Shown here: positions 1-8,813 of the stretch, piece by piece | Numbering within the stretch: the stretch's first letter is position 1 | Layout of the letters: every line of letters begins with the position of its first letter | Assembly (NCBI RefSeq): GCF_000023065.1 | Contig: NC_012691.1 | Location: forward strand, 2,276,501 to 2,340,500 | DNA from: Tolumonas auensis DSM 9187 | GTDB taxonomy: Bacteria; Pseudomonadota; Gammaproteobacteria; Enterobacterales; Aeromonadaceae | Length of the DNA stretch: 64,000 nt | Direction of reading: 5' to 3' | The notes under the pieces: generated by a model | Told to the model about the DNA's origin: nothing | The model's input: only the letters and a program-made list of their open reading frames with translations | Databases searched by the model: none | Made by a program: the position numbers and the translations under genes

Positions 1-120
1 AGCAGACTCCATCACTATCCAGAATGGAATAACAGTGAGCACGACTGACAGAATAAAGCCGGTAATATACGACTTCACGCTACCGTGGCTGGCACCGCCA
101 TGACTCGTGTTATGACTCAT
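1..120 (-). CDS. cyoD: Cytochrome bo3 quinol oxidase subunit IV (partial)
   Basis: Only the first 40 codons are in the window; the gene runs off the left edge. The product begins [18 protein letters not shown] and enters a hydrophobic segment (about residues 18-37), as expected for the small CyoD subunit that helps assemble the oxidase in the inner membrane. Its ATG shares one base with the cyoC stop codon (TAATG), so translation is probably coupled. Identity rests on position after cyoABC and on the His/Gly-rich N-terminus. Confidence 0.9.
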   Translation of the reverse strand, partial: MSHNTSHGGASHGSVKSYITGFILSVVLTVIPFWIVMESA

Positions 121-734
121 TACAGCACCCCCATCAGATAGACCACAGTGAACACACAGATCCAGACAATATCCAGGAAGTGCCAGAACAGACTCAGGCA
201 CATCAGGCGGGTCTGATTGGTGGTTGTCAGACCATTTTGTGCTACCTGAATCATCAGAACGATCATCCACACCAGACCGGAAAATACGTGTAAACCGTGA
301 GTACCGATCAATGCAAAGAAACCAGACAGGAAGGCGCTGCGATCAGGGCCATAACCTTCCGAAATCAAATGACTGAATTCGTTGATTTCCATGCCGATAA
401 AGGCGGCACCGAAGAAAAAGGTAACAGCCAGCCATTTCATGACACTGCTTTGTTCACCTCTGTTCATCGCCAGCATCGCCATGCCATAGGTGAAACTACT
501 GATCAACAGACAGAAGGTTTCCGTCAGTACATACGGCAGTTCAAAAATATCTTTCCCTGTCGGCCCTCCGGCAAAACTGCCTGAAAGTACGGCATACGTT
601 GCGAATAGCGTCGCAAACAGAATGCAGTCACTCATCAGGTAAATCCAGAAACCAAATACTGAGTTGGAACCGGAGTCATGATGCTCATGCTCACCGGCGT
701 GCACAGACTGATGGTGTAAAGTTTCAACCGACAT
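120..734 (-). CDS. cyoC: Cytochrome bo3 quinol oxidase subunit III
   Basis: 204 residues, the usual CyoC length. It has a His-rich N-terminus ([11 protein letters not shown]) followed by five membrane segments, and a glutamate in the segment reading FIGMEINEF as in COX3-family proteins. CyoC is the non-catalytic subunit III of the ubiquinol oxidase that reduces O2 to water and pumps protons. It overlaps the end of cyoB by 11 bases and touches cyoD, so it is translated within the cyoABCD operon. Confidence 0.97.
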   Translation of the reverse strand: MSVETLHHQSVHAGEHEHHDSGSNSVFGFWIYLMSDCILFATLFATYAVLSGSFAGGPTGKDIFELPYVLTETFCLLISSFTYGMAMLAMNRGEQSSVMKWLAVTFFFGAAFIGMEINEFSHLISEGYGPDRSAFLSGFFALIGTHGLHVFSGLVWMIVLMIQVAQNGLTTTNQTRLMCLSLFWHFLDIVWICVFTVVYLMGVL

Positions 735-2715
735 GCTTCACCTCTGCCTGATTCATTTTTGCAAAATGTTCATCTTCTGTTTTTTTCACTACATCGGCCG
801 GAACGTAATAGTCGACATCCTTGTTAAACGAATACGTAATCCAGGTCGCAATCACACCGACAAAACCAACAATCGCCAGCCACCAGATATACCAAATCAG
901 CGCGAAACCCATAATCAGACTAAACAGACTGATGATGACACCGGCACCGGTATTCTTCGGCATATGGATCTCGGTGTATTTTGCCGGACGTTTATATGCC
1001 GTGCCTTTTTCCTTCATGTCCCAGAACGCATCACGTTCAGAGACAACCGGAATTTCAGCAAAGTTATAGAACGGTGGCGGAGATGAGGTTGCCCATTCCA
1101 GAGTACGCCCACCCCATGGATCACCAGTCAGATCGCGGTTTTTGTTACGGTCTTTGATACTGACCACCAGCTGCAGCAACTGACACATAATGCCGATCAG
1201 GATCAGCACCGCGCCACCCACGGCAATCAGCAGCATGGAATGATATTCAGGGTTAATGTCCTGACTCAGACGACGGGTCATGCCCATAAAACCTAACGCA
1301 TACAGCGGCAGGAAGGCACCAAAGAAGCCGGTGATCCAGAACCAGAACGCGGCTTTGCCCAGTTTTTCATTCAGCGTGAAGCCCATCGCTTTCGGGAACC
1401 AGTAGTTGAACCCGGCCAGATAACCGAACACCACCCCACCGATGATCACGTTATGGAAATGTGCAATCAGGAACAGACTGTTATGCAGCACGAAGTTCGC
1501 ACCCGGAACAGCCAGCAGCACCCCGGTCATACCACCCACGGTGAATGTCACCAGGAAACCCAGCGTCCAGAGGATCGGTGTCGTGAACTGCACTCGTCCC
1601 TGATACATGGTAAACAGCCAGTTGAATATCTTCACCCCGGTCGGGATCGAGATAACCATAGTGGCAATACCAAAGAACGCGTTCACGTTGGCACCCGCGC
1701 CCATAGTAAAGAAATGGTGCAGCCAGACGATGAACGACAGGATAGTAATCGCGACCGTAGCCCACACCAGCGAGGTATACCCGAACAGCCGTTTTTTGCA
1801 GAATGTTGCCACGACTTCAGAGAAGATACCGAATGCCGGCAGGATCAGAATATAAACTTCAGGATGACCCCAGGCCCAGATGAGATTGACATACATCATC
1901 TGGTTGCCGCCTAAATCATTGGTGAAGAAATGCGTACCGAGGTAACGATCCAGCGTCAGTAACGCAATAGTGACGGTCAGGATCGGAAATGCAGCAATAA
2001 TCAGCACGTTAGAACAAAGGGCCGTCCAGGTGAACACCGGCATCTTCATCATACTCATACCCGGTGCACGCATTTTCAGGATGGTGACAAAGAAGTTCAC
2101 CCCGGTCAGCAAGGTACCAATCCCCGAAATCTGCAAGCTCCAGATCCAGTAATCGACCCCAACCCCCGGACTATACTGATGCCCGGATAATGGCGGATAG
2201 GCCAGCCAACCAGTCTGCGCAAACTCACCCACCCCCAGCGAAATATTCATCAGCGCAACGCCGACAATAAACAGCCAGAAGCTCAGCGAGTTCAGGAACG
2301 GGAATGCCACATCACGCGCACCAATCTGCAATGGCACCACGATATTCATCAGCCCTACCATAAATGGCATCGCCATGAAGAAAATCATGATCACACCGTG
2401 CGCGGTGAAAATCTGATCGTAATGGTGTGCATTCAGGAAGCCTTCCGAACCGCCGGAAGCCAGCATCAGTTGCAGACGCATCATGATCGCATCGGCAAAG
2501 CCACGCAATAACATCACCATCGCCACGATGATGTACATAATGCCGATCTTCTTGTGGTCAACCGACGTCAGCCATTCCGTCCAGAGCCAGCCCCATTTTT
2601 TGTAATAGGTCATGGCAGCAACAATCATGATGCCAATCAACCCGACGACACTCAGCGTCCCCATAATAATGGGTTCGTGATACGGGATCGCTTCAAGCGT
2701 TAACTTTCCAAACAT
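724..2715 (-). CDS. cyoB: Cytochrome bo3 quinol oxidase subunit I
   Basis: 663 residues, the E. coli CyoB length. The heme-copper oxidase ligands are all visible at matching positions: H106 (TAHG) and H421 for heme b, H419 (AHFH) for heme o, and H284, H333 and H334 for CuB, with Y288 four residues after H284 (WGHPEVY) as the cross-linked tyrosine. It is the catalytic, proton-pumping subunit, with about 15 membrane spans. It starts three bases after the cyoA stop codon, so it is co-transcribed with cyoA. Nothing suggests loss of function. Confidence 0.99.
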   Translation of the reverse strand: MFGKLTLEAIPYHEPIIMGTLSVVGLIGIMIVAAMTYYKKWGWLWTEWLTSVDHKKIGIMYIIVAMVMLLRGFADAIMMRLQLMLASGGSEGFLNAHHYDQIFTAHGVIMIFFMAMPFMVGLMNIVVPLQIGARDVAFPFLNSLSFWLFIVGVALMNISLGVGEFAQTGWLAYPPLSGHQYSPGVGVDYWIWSLQISGIGTLLTGVNFFVTILKMRAPGMSMMKMPVFTWTALCSNVLIIAAFPILTVTIALLTLDRYLGTHFFTNDLGGNQMMYVNLIWAWGHPEVYILILPAFGIFSEVVATFCKKRLFGYTSLVWATVAITILSFIVWLHHFFTMGAGANVNAFFGIATMVISIPTGVKIFNWLFTMYQGRVQFTTPILWTLGFLVTFTVGGMTGVLLAVPGANFVLHNSLFLIAHFHNVIIGGVVFGYLAGFNYWFPKAMGFTLNEKLGKAAFWFWITGFFGAFLPLYALGFMGMTRRLSQDINPEYHSMLLIAVGGAVLILIGIMCQLLQLVVSIKDRNKNRDLTGDPWGGRTLEWATSSPPPFYNFAEIPVVSERDAFWDMKEKGTAYKRPAKYTEIHMPKNTGAGVIISLFSLIMGFALIWYIWWLAIVGFVGVIATWITYSFNKDVDYYVPADVVKKTEDEHFAKMNQAEVKHVG

Positions 2716-2718
2716 GTT

Positions 2719-3657
2719 TTATTCCCCGGAGCCTGAATGTGATGGCATGTGCATACCCTGCTCCATGTCGTGAGGCATTTCCTGTTGCATGCCATGACCC
2801 TCTGGTGCAGCCTGCTGATTAGCCGGAACCATAAAGCGGTTGATGATGTCCTGATACAAAGCCGGTTTCACTGCACCAAAATACTCAACCGGGTTATTCT
2901 GGGTTGCCTTGGTCAGTTCATCGTAATCGGTCAGCTGCAGTGCTTTCGGCGATTGTTTGACTTTCGATACCCACTCATCAAATTTCTCCGTCGACGTGGC
3001 ATAAGCCATAAACTTCATACCCGAGAAGCCAGCACCACTGTAGTTCGCGGAGATCCCCTTATAGGCGCCCTCTTCATTTGCGATCAGATGCACTCTGTTC
3101 TGCATCCCAGCCATTGCATAAATCTGACTACCCAACTGTGGAATAAAGAATGAGTTCATCACAGAACCGGATGTCACTTTAAATTCAATCGGCACATTTG
3201 CCGGGAAGCTGATTTCATTCACCGTCGCAATGCCCTGCTCCGGATAAATAAACAGCCATTTCCAATCCAGCGAAACCGCCTGAATCACCAACGGTTTTTC
3301 TTTGGAAGCCAGCGGTGTACGGGGATCAAGTGAATGCGTTGTTTTCCAGGTGAGCGTGCCAAGAATCAAAATAATGATGAGAGGAATCGTCCAGACAACA
3401 AATTCGATTTTGTTGGAATGTGACCAGTTTGGCGAGTAGGTCGCATTTTTATTGGAAGCCCGGTATTTCCAGGCAAAAACGAAGGTCATGATAATGACCG
3501 GGATAACAACAATCAGCATAAGCCAGGTTGCAGTAAGGATCAGCGATTTTTGCTGCATCCCGACTTCACCTTTCGGATCAAGTAATGCCATATTACAGCC
3601 ACTTAGCAATAATGGCATCAGCGATGGTAACAACCACCAGAACCTGTTTTTTATCAT
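2719..3657 (-). CDS. cyoA: Cytochrome bo3 quinol oxidase subunit II, lipoprotein
   Basis: 312 residues. The N-terminus is a lipoprotein signal with lipobox LLSGC, lipidated Cys at 21, followed by two membrane spans (about 35-60 and 85-105) and a periplasmic cupredoxin-like domain. The CuA-binding Cys/His set of cytochrome c oxidases is absent, as expected for a quinol oxidase subunit II. The C-terminal tail is rich in Met and His ([17 protein letters not shown]), an unusual run that could bind metal; this is inference. It is the first gene of cyoABCD. Confidence 0.98.
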   Translation of the reverse strand: MIKNRFWWLLPSLMPLLLSGCNMALLDPKGEVGMQQKSLILTATWLMLIVVIPVIIMTFVFAWKYRASNKNATYSPNWSHSNKIEFVVWTIPLIIILILGTLTWKTTHSLDPRTPLASKEKPLVIQAVSLDWKWLFIYPEQGIATVNEISFPANVPIEFKVTSGSVMNSFFIPQLGSQIYAMAGMQNRVHLIANEEGAYKGISANYSGAGFSGMKFMAYATSTEKFDEWVSKVKQSPKALQLTDYDELTKATQNNPVEYFGAVKPALYQDIINRFMVPANQQAAPEGHGMQQEMPHDMEQGMHMPSHSGSGE

Positions 3658-3987
3658 CTAACAACTCCGTCGAACGGGAATATCACATTTCCAATGTGCG
3701 TCGCCTATTGTGAAAGCTACCTGAAGCGTTGTTAATACAATGTTGTATTTTGTTTATATTTTTATGATCCATGTATGAAAAAATGATCTAACGCAATATT
3801 TTATTCCAACTTTACTTTCGTAAACGAATTCAGACCCGGACTCATAAATCACTGTCATCCTAAACTTATCTTAGACGCTCTCTCACCAGTCGCCAGTTCC
3901 GATTAGATTTACCTGCTTGCTCACAAGCAAAATAAAAACCATCAACTACGCTGTAAACAGAGAGTAATTTCAGAATGGAATAGCAAA
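3658..3987. other. Intergenic region between cyoA and the HD-GYP gene
   Basis: 330 bases without a gene, separating two divergent units, so it must carry both promoters. The central part (about 3730-3830) is AT-rich. An ArcA-like site is listed separately. I see no strong sigma70 hexamer pair and no terminator. A short hairpin TGCTTG/CAAGCA lies near 3920. Confidence 0.6.
3731..3745 (+). promoter_or_regulatory. Candidate ArcA box upstream of cyoA
   Basis: GTTAATACAATGTTG matches 12 of 15 positions of the E. coli ArcA box as I recall it (GTTAATTAAATGTTA), including both direct half-repeats. It lies about 75 bp upstream of cyoA. ArcA represses cyo under low oxygen in E. coli, so the placement makes sense. 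No footprint data. Confidence 0.5.
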
Positions 3988-5106
3988 ATGCAGACTCAGA
4001 TGAATGAATTGCCGATGACCAGGCAGGATTTGTCGCAGCGTCTTGCCAATTTGCACGAAATCATCCGCGGACGTTATGATTTTATCGATCGGATATCGAT
4101 CGCCATCTATGACGCGAAAAACGACCTGCTGAAAACATTTGTCGGCAGTACTTCTGATGGCATCCCCCTGCAAGGTTATGAAGCACATCTTGCCGACGTG
4201 CCATCATTACAGGCACTGATCCATTCCCGGAAAAGCCGGATCGTGCAGGATATGGACGCCGTATTTAATAGCCACAGTGACCATACCGGCTGGCTACGCA
4301 GCCAGAACTATCTCAGCAGCTACACCATCCCCATTTTTCAGGGCAATCTATTCGTCGCTTTTCTGTTTTTTGATTCAAAAAAAGCCGATGCATTTCAGCA
4401 GGAGACCGTTCATTTTCTGGATGTGTTCGCTGATCTGGCGGCACATCTCTACCTGATTGAGCTGGCGGCAGTGAAATCACTGATCAATACGGTACACCTG
4501 GCTACTGATTTCGCCCGGATCAGAGATCTGGAGACAGGCAATCATTTAGATCGGATGGCAAAATATTCACGCTTGATCGCCCGTGGCGTTGCAGAGCAGT
4601 ATCAGCTTAGTGATGAGTTTATTGAATACCTGCACCTTTTTGCACCTTTGCACGATATAGGAAAAGTCGGCATTCCTGACAAAGTGCTACTCAAAGCCGG
4701 AAAACTGGGGACAGCCGAGTGGGAAATCATGCAGCGGCATGTCCAGCTCGGCACCATGATGATTGACCAGATGGTCAATGATCTGGGACTTAATCTCGAC
4801 AATGCTTCAGCCATTATGCGTAACATAGTGGCAGGCCATCATGAACGGGGCGATGGTTCAGGTTACCCGCAAGGATTAAAACTGGAACAGATCCCTATTG
4901 AAGCGCGAATTGTAGCTATAGCGGATGTGTATGATGCACTTTCCACTGCCCGGCCGTATAAAACAGCCTGGACAGAGGAAGATGTTATCGCCGAATTACA
5001 AAAGGAAGTCGCCGCCGGACGACTGGATGCAACATGCGTCGCCGCATTACTGAATGCCACCGAAGAACGGCTGGCGATCCAGGCCCGCTTTGCAGACCCG
5101 GTCTGA
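3988..5106 (+). CDS. GAF/HD-GYP domain cyclic-di-GMP phosphodiesterase
   Basis: 372 residues. The N-terminal half (about 10-160) looks like a GAF-type sensory domain; the C-terminal half is an HD-GYP domain with the HD pair at 222-223 (LHDIGKVGIP), the double His at 284-285 (HHERGDGSGYP), the GYP triplet at 292-294 and the following ADVYDALS motif. All catalytic elements appear intact, so c-di-GMP hydrolysis is the likely activity. There is no receiver domain and no membrane segment, so it is probably a soluble one-component sensor. It is divergent from cyo; whether the GAF domain senses a redox-related ligand is unknown. The start at 3988 has only a weak upstream GGAA. Confidence 0.93.
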   Translation: MQTQMNELPMTRQDLSQRLANLHEIIRGRYDFIDRISIAIYDAKNDLLKTFVGSTSDGIPLQGYEAHLADVPSLQALIHSRKSRIVQDMDAVFNSHSDHTGWLRSQNYLSSYTIPIFQGNLFVAFLFFDSKKADAFQQETVHFLDVFADLAAHLYLIELAAVKSLINTVHLATDFARIRDLETGNHLDRMAKYSRLIARGVAEQYQLSDEFIEYLHLFAPLHDIGKVGIPDKVLLKAGKLGTAEWEIMQRHVQLGTMMIDQMVNDLGLNLDNASAIMRNIVAGHHERGDGSGYPQGLKLEQIPIEARIVAIADVYDALSTARPYKTAWTEEDVIAELQKEVAAGRLDATCVAALLNATEERLAIQARFADPV

Positions 5107-5119
5107 TATAACGTTGGTT

Positions 5120-6445
5120 TTAAGCACCGGTATCTGGATTTTCATCGTTGTCATTGGTAATAATCCGGGATGCCAGCACCTTGTCGATGCGCATACCATC
5201 CATATCAACAACCTCCAGTTTCCAGCCATCCACTTCCAGAATATCGCCGGTAGCCGGAACACGTCCCAGCAATAACATCACCAGACCGCTCAACGTATGG
5301 TAACGATTGCGTTCTTCCTCCGGTAAACGCGCCAGTTGCAGGCAATCTTTTAACTCCATTACCGGGATCAGACCGTCCAGCAGCCAGGAACCATCCTCAC
5401 GCTGTACGGCCCAGGCATCGTCATTATCTTCCTGATAAAACTCGCCGGTCAGAGATTCAAGCACATCCTGTACGGTGACTATGCCCTGTAACTCACTGTA
5501 TTCATCAACCACAAATGCCATATGTGAACCCGATGCGCGGAAATGCTCCAGCAGCTCCATCCCACTCAACGTTTCGGGTACATAACTGCATGGCTGACAT
5601 AGCGCTTCAAAATCCAGATCCAAACCTTGTACTGTCTGCGCCATGATCTGACGGGCACTGATCACACCGATCAGATCATTCAGACCACCGCGACAAACCG
5701 GAAAAGTAGAGTGTTCAGAACCTGACATTCTCAGTAAATTCACTTCCAGCGAATCCTGCAAATCAACAAACACAATATCTGCCCGCGGCACCATCAGTGA
5801 GGCAACAGCGCGATCATCCAGACGAAATACATTACGCACCATTTCATGTTCATTGCGCTCAATGGCACCGGATTCAGAACCTTCAGCCAGCATGGCATGA
5901 ATTTCCTCTTCAGTGACACTGGCACCGTTATTCTGCTTAACGCCCATCAGACGGATCAGTCCGTGCGTAGATGCAGATAAGAGTAAAACAAACGGCCGCG
6001 TGATTAATGCCAGTAGTTGCATCGGGCGGGAAACCAGACAAGCGATATTTTCAGCGCTCAATTGACCCAGTCGTTTGGGAACCAACTCCCCGATGACAAT
6101 AGAGGTATAGGTCACCACGACAACAACAATGACTGTTGCCGTCACACTGCTGGTCGCAGCCGATAATCCGAAATGTTGCAGCCAGACAGATAATGGCTGA
6201 GCCAGAATAGCTTCCCCAAAAATCCCGTTCAGAATACCAATAGACGTGATACCGATCTGCACTGTTGATAAGAAATTGGTTGGGTCTTCTGCCAGTTTAA
6301 GTGCTGTTTTAGCACCTTTATCACCCTCAGCGGCCTGCTTGGCTAAACGCGCCTTGCGGGCGGTGACAATGGCAATCTCTGACATAGCAAAGACACCGTT
6401 CAATACAATCAGACCAATCAGTATAAAAAATTCCATAACCGCCAA
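5120..6445 (-). CDS. HlyC/CorC (CNNM/UPF0053) family membrane protein with CBS pair
   Basis: 441 residues in the standard order: CNNM (DUF21) membrane domain (about 1-190, starting FFILIGLIVLNGVFAMSEIA), a CBS-domain pair (about 210-335, including FVVDEYSELQGIVTVQDVLE) and a C-terminal CorC_HlyC domain (about 350-430). The family is linked to Mg2+/divalent-ion homeostasis; older 'hemolysin' annotations are historical. Paralogues such as YtfL and CorB cannot be separated by eye, so no symbol is given. It is convergent with the HD-GYP gene. Confidence 0.9.
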   Translation of the reverse strand: MAVMEFFILIGLIVLNGVFAMSEIAIVTARKARLAKQAAEGDKGAKTALKLAEDPTNFLSTVQIGITSIGILNGIFGEAILAQPLSVWLQHFGLSAATSSVTATVIVVVVVTYTSIVIGELVPKRLGQLSAENIACLVSRPMQLLALITRPFVLLLSASTHGLIRLMGVKQNNGASVTEEEIHAMLAEGSESGAIERNEHEMVRNVFRLDDRAVASLMVPRADIVFVDLQDSLEVNLLRMSGSEHSTFPVCRGGLNDLIGVISARQIMAQTVQGLDLDFEALCQPCSYVPETLSGMELLEHFRASGSHMAFVVDEYSELQGIVTVQDVLESLTGEFYQEDNDDAWAVQREDGSWLLDGLIPVMELKDCLQLARLPEEERNRYHTLSGLVMLLLGRVPATGDILEVDGWKLEVVDMDGMRIDKVLASRIITNDNDENPDTGA

Positions 6446-6580
6446 ATCAATAACATATGTAAATATGATGTTAGCCGATCTCCCTCCAACCTGCTATCAC
6501 CAGTTAACCAGTGAAAAAATGCATTTCGTCGAAAATATCAGCAAACAAACCACAAAATGCTAAAATTTGGCTTTCACATC

Positions 6581-6608
6581 TAGACGCGGCCCCGGATTTC
6601 ATTATAAT
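6581..6608 (+). promoter_or_regulatory. Candidate tRNA promoter with GC-rich discriminator
   Basis: TAGACG (6581-6586), a 16-bp spacer and a perfect TATAAT at 6603-6608, immediately followed by the GC-rich CCCGCC. A GC-rich discriminator is typical of stable-RNA promoters under ppGpp control. It lies 22 bases upstream of the first tRNA. Confidence 0.65.
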
Positions 6609-6629
6609 CCCGCCTCGTTGAATACGTGT

Positions 6630-6705
<76 letters not shown>

Positions 6706-6715
6706 TTCAACCCAA

Positions 6716-6791
6716 GCCCAGATAGCTCAGTCGGTAGAGCAGCGGATTGAAAATCCGCGTGTCCGTGGTTCGATTCCGCGTCTGGGCACCA
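6716..6791 (+). tRNA. tRNA-Phe (anticodon GAA)
   Basis: A 76-nt cloverleaf with acceptor GCCCAGA/TCTGGGC, anticodon stem GCGGA/TCCGC enclosing TTGAAAA (anticodon GAA), T-loop TTCGATT and encoded CCA at 6789-6791. It is the second gene of a two-tRNA transcript that ends at the terminator just downstream. Confidence 0.97.
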
Positions 6792-6799
6792 TCATTCTG

Positions 6800-6834
6800 A
6801 AGCCTCGCAGCAATGCGGGGCTTTGTTGTTTTTA
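6800..6834 (+). terminator. Rho-independent terminator of the tRNA operon
   Basis: The stem AAGCCTCGCA / TGCGGGGCTT (one T-G wobble) closes a GCAA tetraloop and is followed by TTGTTGTTTTT. Confidence 0.85.
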
Positions 6835-6861
6835 TCCCCCGTAAATCTCATGGTTTTGATT

Positions 6862-6889
6862 TTGACTCCGGCAGTAAAATCGTTATACT
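6862..6889 (+). promoter_or_regulatory. Sigma70 promoter of the riboswitch-mneA transcript
   Basis: TTGACT (6862-6867), a 16-bp spacer and TATACT (6884-6889). The expected transcription start (about 6896) falls at the first base pairs of the manganese aptamer, as is common for riboswitch leaders. Confidence 0.75.
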
Positions 6890-6894
6890 GCGCC

Positions 6895-7057
6895 GGTCAT
6901 TGGGGAGTAGCCTCCTTTAGGGTTTGCATCAACAGACTTGACCCTCACGGTCATGGTGCAAACAGTGATTCGTCATTAAAACGGATACACCTGGCAAGAC
7001 CTTTGACCATACCCTGTGCGGCCGGACAGGTGTGTGGTCAATGGAAGTTTTCCGGCC
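6895..7057 (+). promoter_or_regulatory. yybP-ykoY manganese riboswitch upstream of mneA
   Basis: The family's conserved elements are present: GGGGAGTAGCC at 6902-6912 and the loop ACCTGGCAAGACCTTTGACC ending at 7008. P1 is GGTCA (6895-6899) with TGACC (7004-7008). The P1 3' strand GACC can instead pair with GGTC (7036-7039), and GGCCGG (7020-7025) can pair with CCGGCC (7052-7057) next to the start codon, enclosing GGAAG in the loop. This predicts a ligand-dependent switch acting on translation initiation. The class binds Mn2+ and sits before Mn exporters, as here. Confidence 0.9.
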
Positions 7058-7663
7058 ATGGAGTATCAAGTGTCTGCTTTTATCATTTCCACCGGTATCG
7101 TGGCTCTGGCTGAGATTGGCGATAAAACCCAGTTGTTAGCATTTATTCTTGCCGCCAAATTCAAAAAACCTGTTCCTATTATTCTGGGAATTCTGATTGC
7201 CACCCTGGCCAATCATGGTTTTGCCGGTGCAATCGGTGCCTGGTTAACCTCGCTGGCTGATTCTGAAACAATGGGACTGATTCTGGGTGTGTCATTCATA
7301 GCTATGGCAATATGGACACTGATCCCCGATAAATTTGACGAAGCAGATGCCAAACTGGCTCATTTCGGTATATTTTGCACAACCCTGGTTGCATTTTTTA
7401 TCGCTGAAATGGGTGATAAGACACAGGTAGCGACTGTTGCGCTGGCAGCAAAATATCAGGCATTGCTCCCTGTGGTTGCAGGAACAACGTTCGGGATGAT
7501 GTTAGCCAATGTACCGGCCGTCTTACTCGGCAAAAAAATCGCCAACAGAATTCCGGTCAGATTAGTGCATGGTATCGCAGCCTCAATTTTTGCCGTCCTT
7601 GGGGTAGCCACATTATTGGCAACAATGAAGCCGGAACTGTTCAGCTTTCTTGCTTTCAATTAA
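7058..7663 (+). CDS. mneA: UPF0016/GDT1 family manganese exporter
   Basis: About 201 residues with six membrane segments and two copies of the family signature E-x-G-D-K-T (EIGDKTQ near residue 19 and EMGDKTQ near 117), giving the inverted-repeat architecture of UPF0016 cation exchangers. The Vibrio member MneA exports Mn2+; the upstream Mn riboswitch strongly supports the same role here. ATG 7058 (MEYQVSAF) has GGAAG ten bases upstream; GTG 7070 (MSAFIISTG) has GGAG six bases upstream and fits the family's usual N-terminus equally well, so the true start may be 7070. It is convergent with the CHAD gene. Confidence 0.92.
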   Translation: MEYQVSAFIISTGIVALAEIGDKTQLLAFILAAKFKKPVPIILGILIATLANHGFAGAIGAWLTSLADSETMGLILGVSFIAMAIWTLIPDKFDEADAKLAHFGIFCTTLVAFFIAEMGDKTQVATVALAAKYQALLPVVAGTTFGMMLANVPAVLLGKKIANRIPVRLVHGIAASIFAVLGVATLLATMKPELFSFLAFN

Positions 7664-7679
7664 CCAGCCAATGATCCAG

Positions 7680-7694
7680 CCGGAATTATTCCGG
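7680..7694. terminator. Short palindrome between convergent mneA and CHAD genes
   Basis: CCGGAATTATTCCGG is a perfect 6-bp stem with a 3-nt loop placed between two stop codons. It has no T-run on either side, so it is at best a weak or Rho-assisted terminator. Confidence 0.35.
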
Positions 7695-7699
7695 ACGAA

Positions 7700-8521
7700 T
7701 CACCATGTCATTTTCAGATGCTGCAACAGACCTGCAGCATCTGTCAGTGCGTGCTGCTGCCATTTTCCCAGCTTTTTCCGCCACGGTTCCGGTAGCATTA
7801 ATTCCTGCTGAAACTGACTTTCCAGCAGATAATAATCATGAAGCACTCCCAGTCGTTGCTGTAACTGAATCAGCGCGGGTAAACGACGACACTGCTTCTC
7901 TGTCAGCACCGGCGCAAAGCCTTCCCCCCAGTAACGGAGTCGTTTTACCTGTAGCCGTAATGAATGCCAGTCAGTGACCGGGGATGTCACCAGCAAATCT
8001 GCTGTTGCAATCAGTACTCGCTTTTCCAGCTTGCGCATCTGTGCCCTTGCCGCAGACTGCAATACGTTTTTGCGTTTATTGCTGAGCTTTTTACTCCACT
8101 CCCGCTCTACCTGTGACAAGATTTCCGACAAATAAATTTCCTGCAACCCGACGAGTAATTTTGCCCGTGAAGCCGTCAATTTATTCGCTAAAAACAAAAC
8201 CTGCGTTTCACCAGTTTCCGTTTCCGTACGCAACGACTCTGCCAGTCCGAGCGCAACTTCAAGATCACGATCTGCCCCCGTTAATTTTGCGGCTCCCCCC
8301 AATTGCTCCCGCTGTTTCCTCAGTACACGACTACGCGGAAACAGCCCCAGCAATACCCGCTGACTACGCAAGCTGATCCGTAAATCATGCAATGCTTCAG
8401 GATCATCGGAATCAACCAGACGTACCAGCGCCTGCGCGGCATTGTCAGACAGTTCTGAGAAATGAGATGAAAGTGCCCGGCTGAACGATCCGCCTACTTT
8501 TCTATCCTTGCTTTTCTTCAT
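7700..8521 (-). CDS. CHAD domain protein, probable polyphosphate-binding
   Basis: About 273 residues, mostly alpha-helical and strongly basic. The CHAD signature is at the N-terminus (EALHDLRISLRSQRVLL, about residues 42-58) and repeated with TDWHSLRLQVKRLRYWGE (about 180-197), giving the paired conserved His and Arg/Lys residues that line the domain's basic channel. CHAD domains bind inorganic polyphosphate. There is no CYTH (triphosphatase) domain in the protein or next to it, so it is a stand-alone CHAD protein; its specific role is unknown. ATG 8521 is preferred over an in-frame GTG one codon earlier. Confidence 0.88.
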   Translation of the reverse strand: MKKSKDRKVGGSFSRALSSHFSELSDNAAQALVRLVDSDDPEALHDLRISLRSQRVLLGLFPRSRVLRKQREQLGGAAKLTGADRDLEVALGLAESLRTETETGETQVLFLANKLTASRAKLLVGLQEIYLSEILSQVEREWSKKLSNKRKNVLQSAARAQMRKLEKRVLIATADLLVTSPVTDWHSLRLQVKRLRYWGEGFAPVLTEKQCRRLPALIQLQQRLGVLHDYYLLESQFQQELMLPEPWRKKLGKWQQHALTDAAGLLQHLKMTW

Positions 8522-8614
8522 CACCGAAAAATTCCCGGATGCTGCGTTCTTTCTTGTTGTTCAAGTATCGTTCAAATCCGGAACTCTATATGGAAAATGC
8601 GTGTTCCTGCGTAA

Positions 8615-8630
8615 TGAGAGGTGCATCACA
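8615..8630 (+). promoter_or_regulatory. Candidate CRP site upstream of PTS gene
   Basis: TGAGA-N6-TCACA matches 9 of 10 core positions of TGTGA-N6-TCACA. It lies about 190 bp upstream of the PTS start codon in a 289-bp gene-free region, which suits catabolite control of a sugar PTS. I could not place a convincing promoter relative to it. Confidence 0.5.
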
Positions 8631-8751
8631 CTGCAAATTTGATGGTACAAAAATCCAGTTTATGTGTTTTATTTCCGATTTTTTCCCTTTCCGGATCTCC
8701 CGATAATGGCGCTGCTTAATGGGGAACCGCGATATCAGTACATGGACGTTA

Positions 8752-8769
8752 CTGAATCGCATCATTCAG
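8752..8769. promoter_or_regulatory. Inverted repeat just upstream of the PTS gene
   Basis: CTGAAT-N6-ATTCAG, about 45 bp before the start codon. The halves resemble those of Cra/FruR operators (TGAATCG...TTCA), but the spacing is wider than the Cra consensus, so the regulator is uncertain. Confidence 0.3.
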
Positions 8770-8813
8770 GAACATCGGGGACAAACCGTCACCGGGAACT
8801 ATTGGGAATCACT

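Noticed and set aside
7016-7057. Upstream start of the Mn exporter inside the riboswitch
   Set aside because: It would place 14 extra residues within the expression-platform hairpins and does not resemble the family N-terminus.
8664-8813. 50-codon N-terminal extension of the PTS protein
   Set aside because: It has no similarity to EIIA, lies over likely control sequences, and the start at 8814 matches the EIIA domain boundary.
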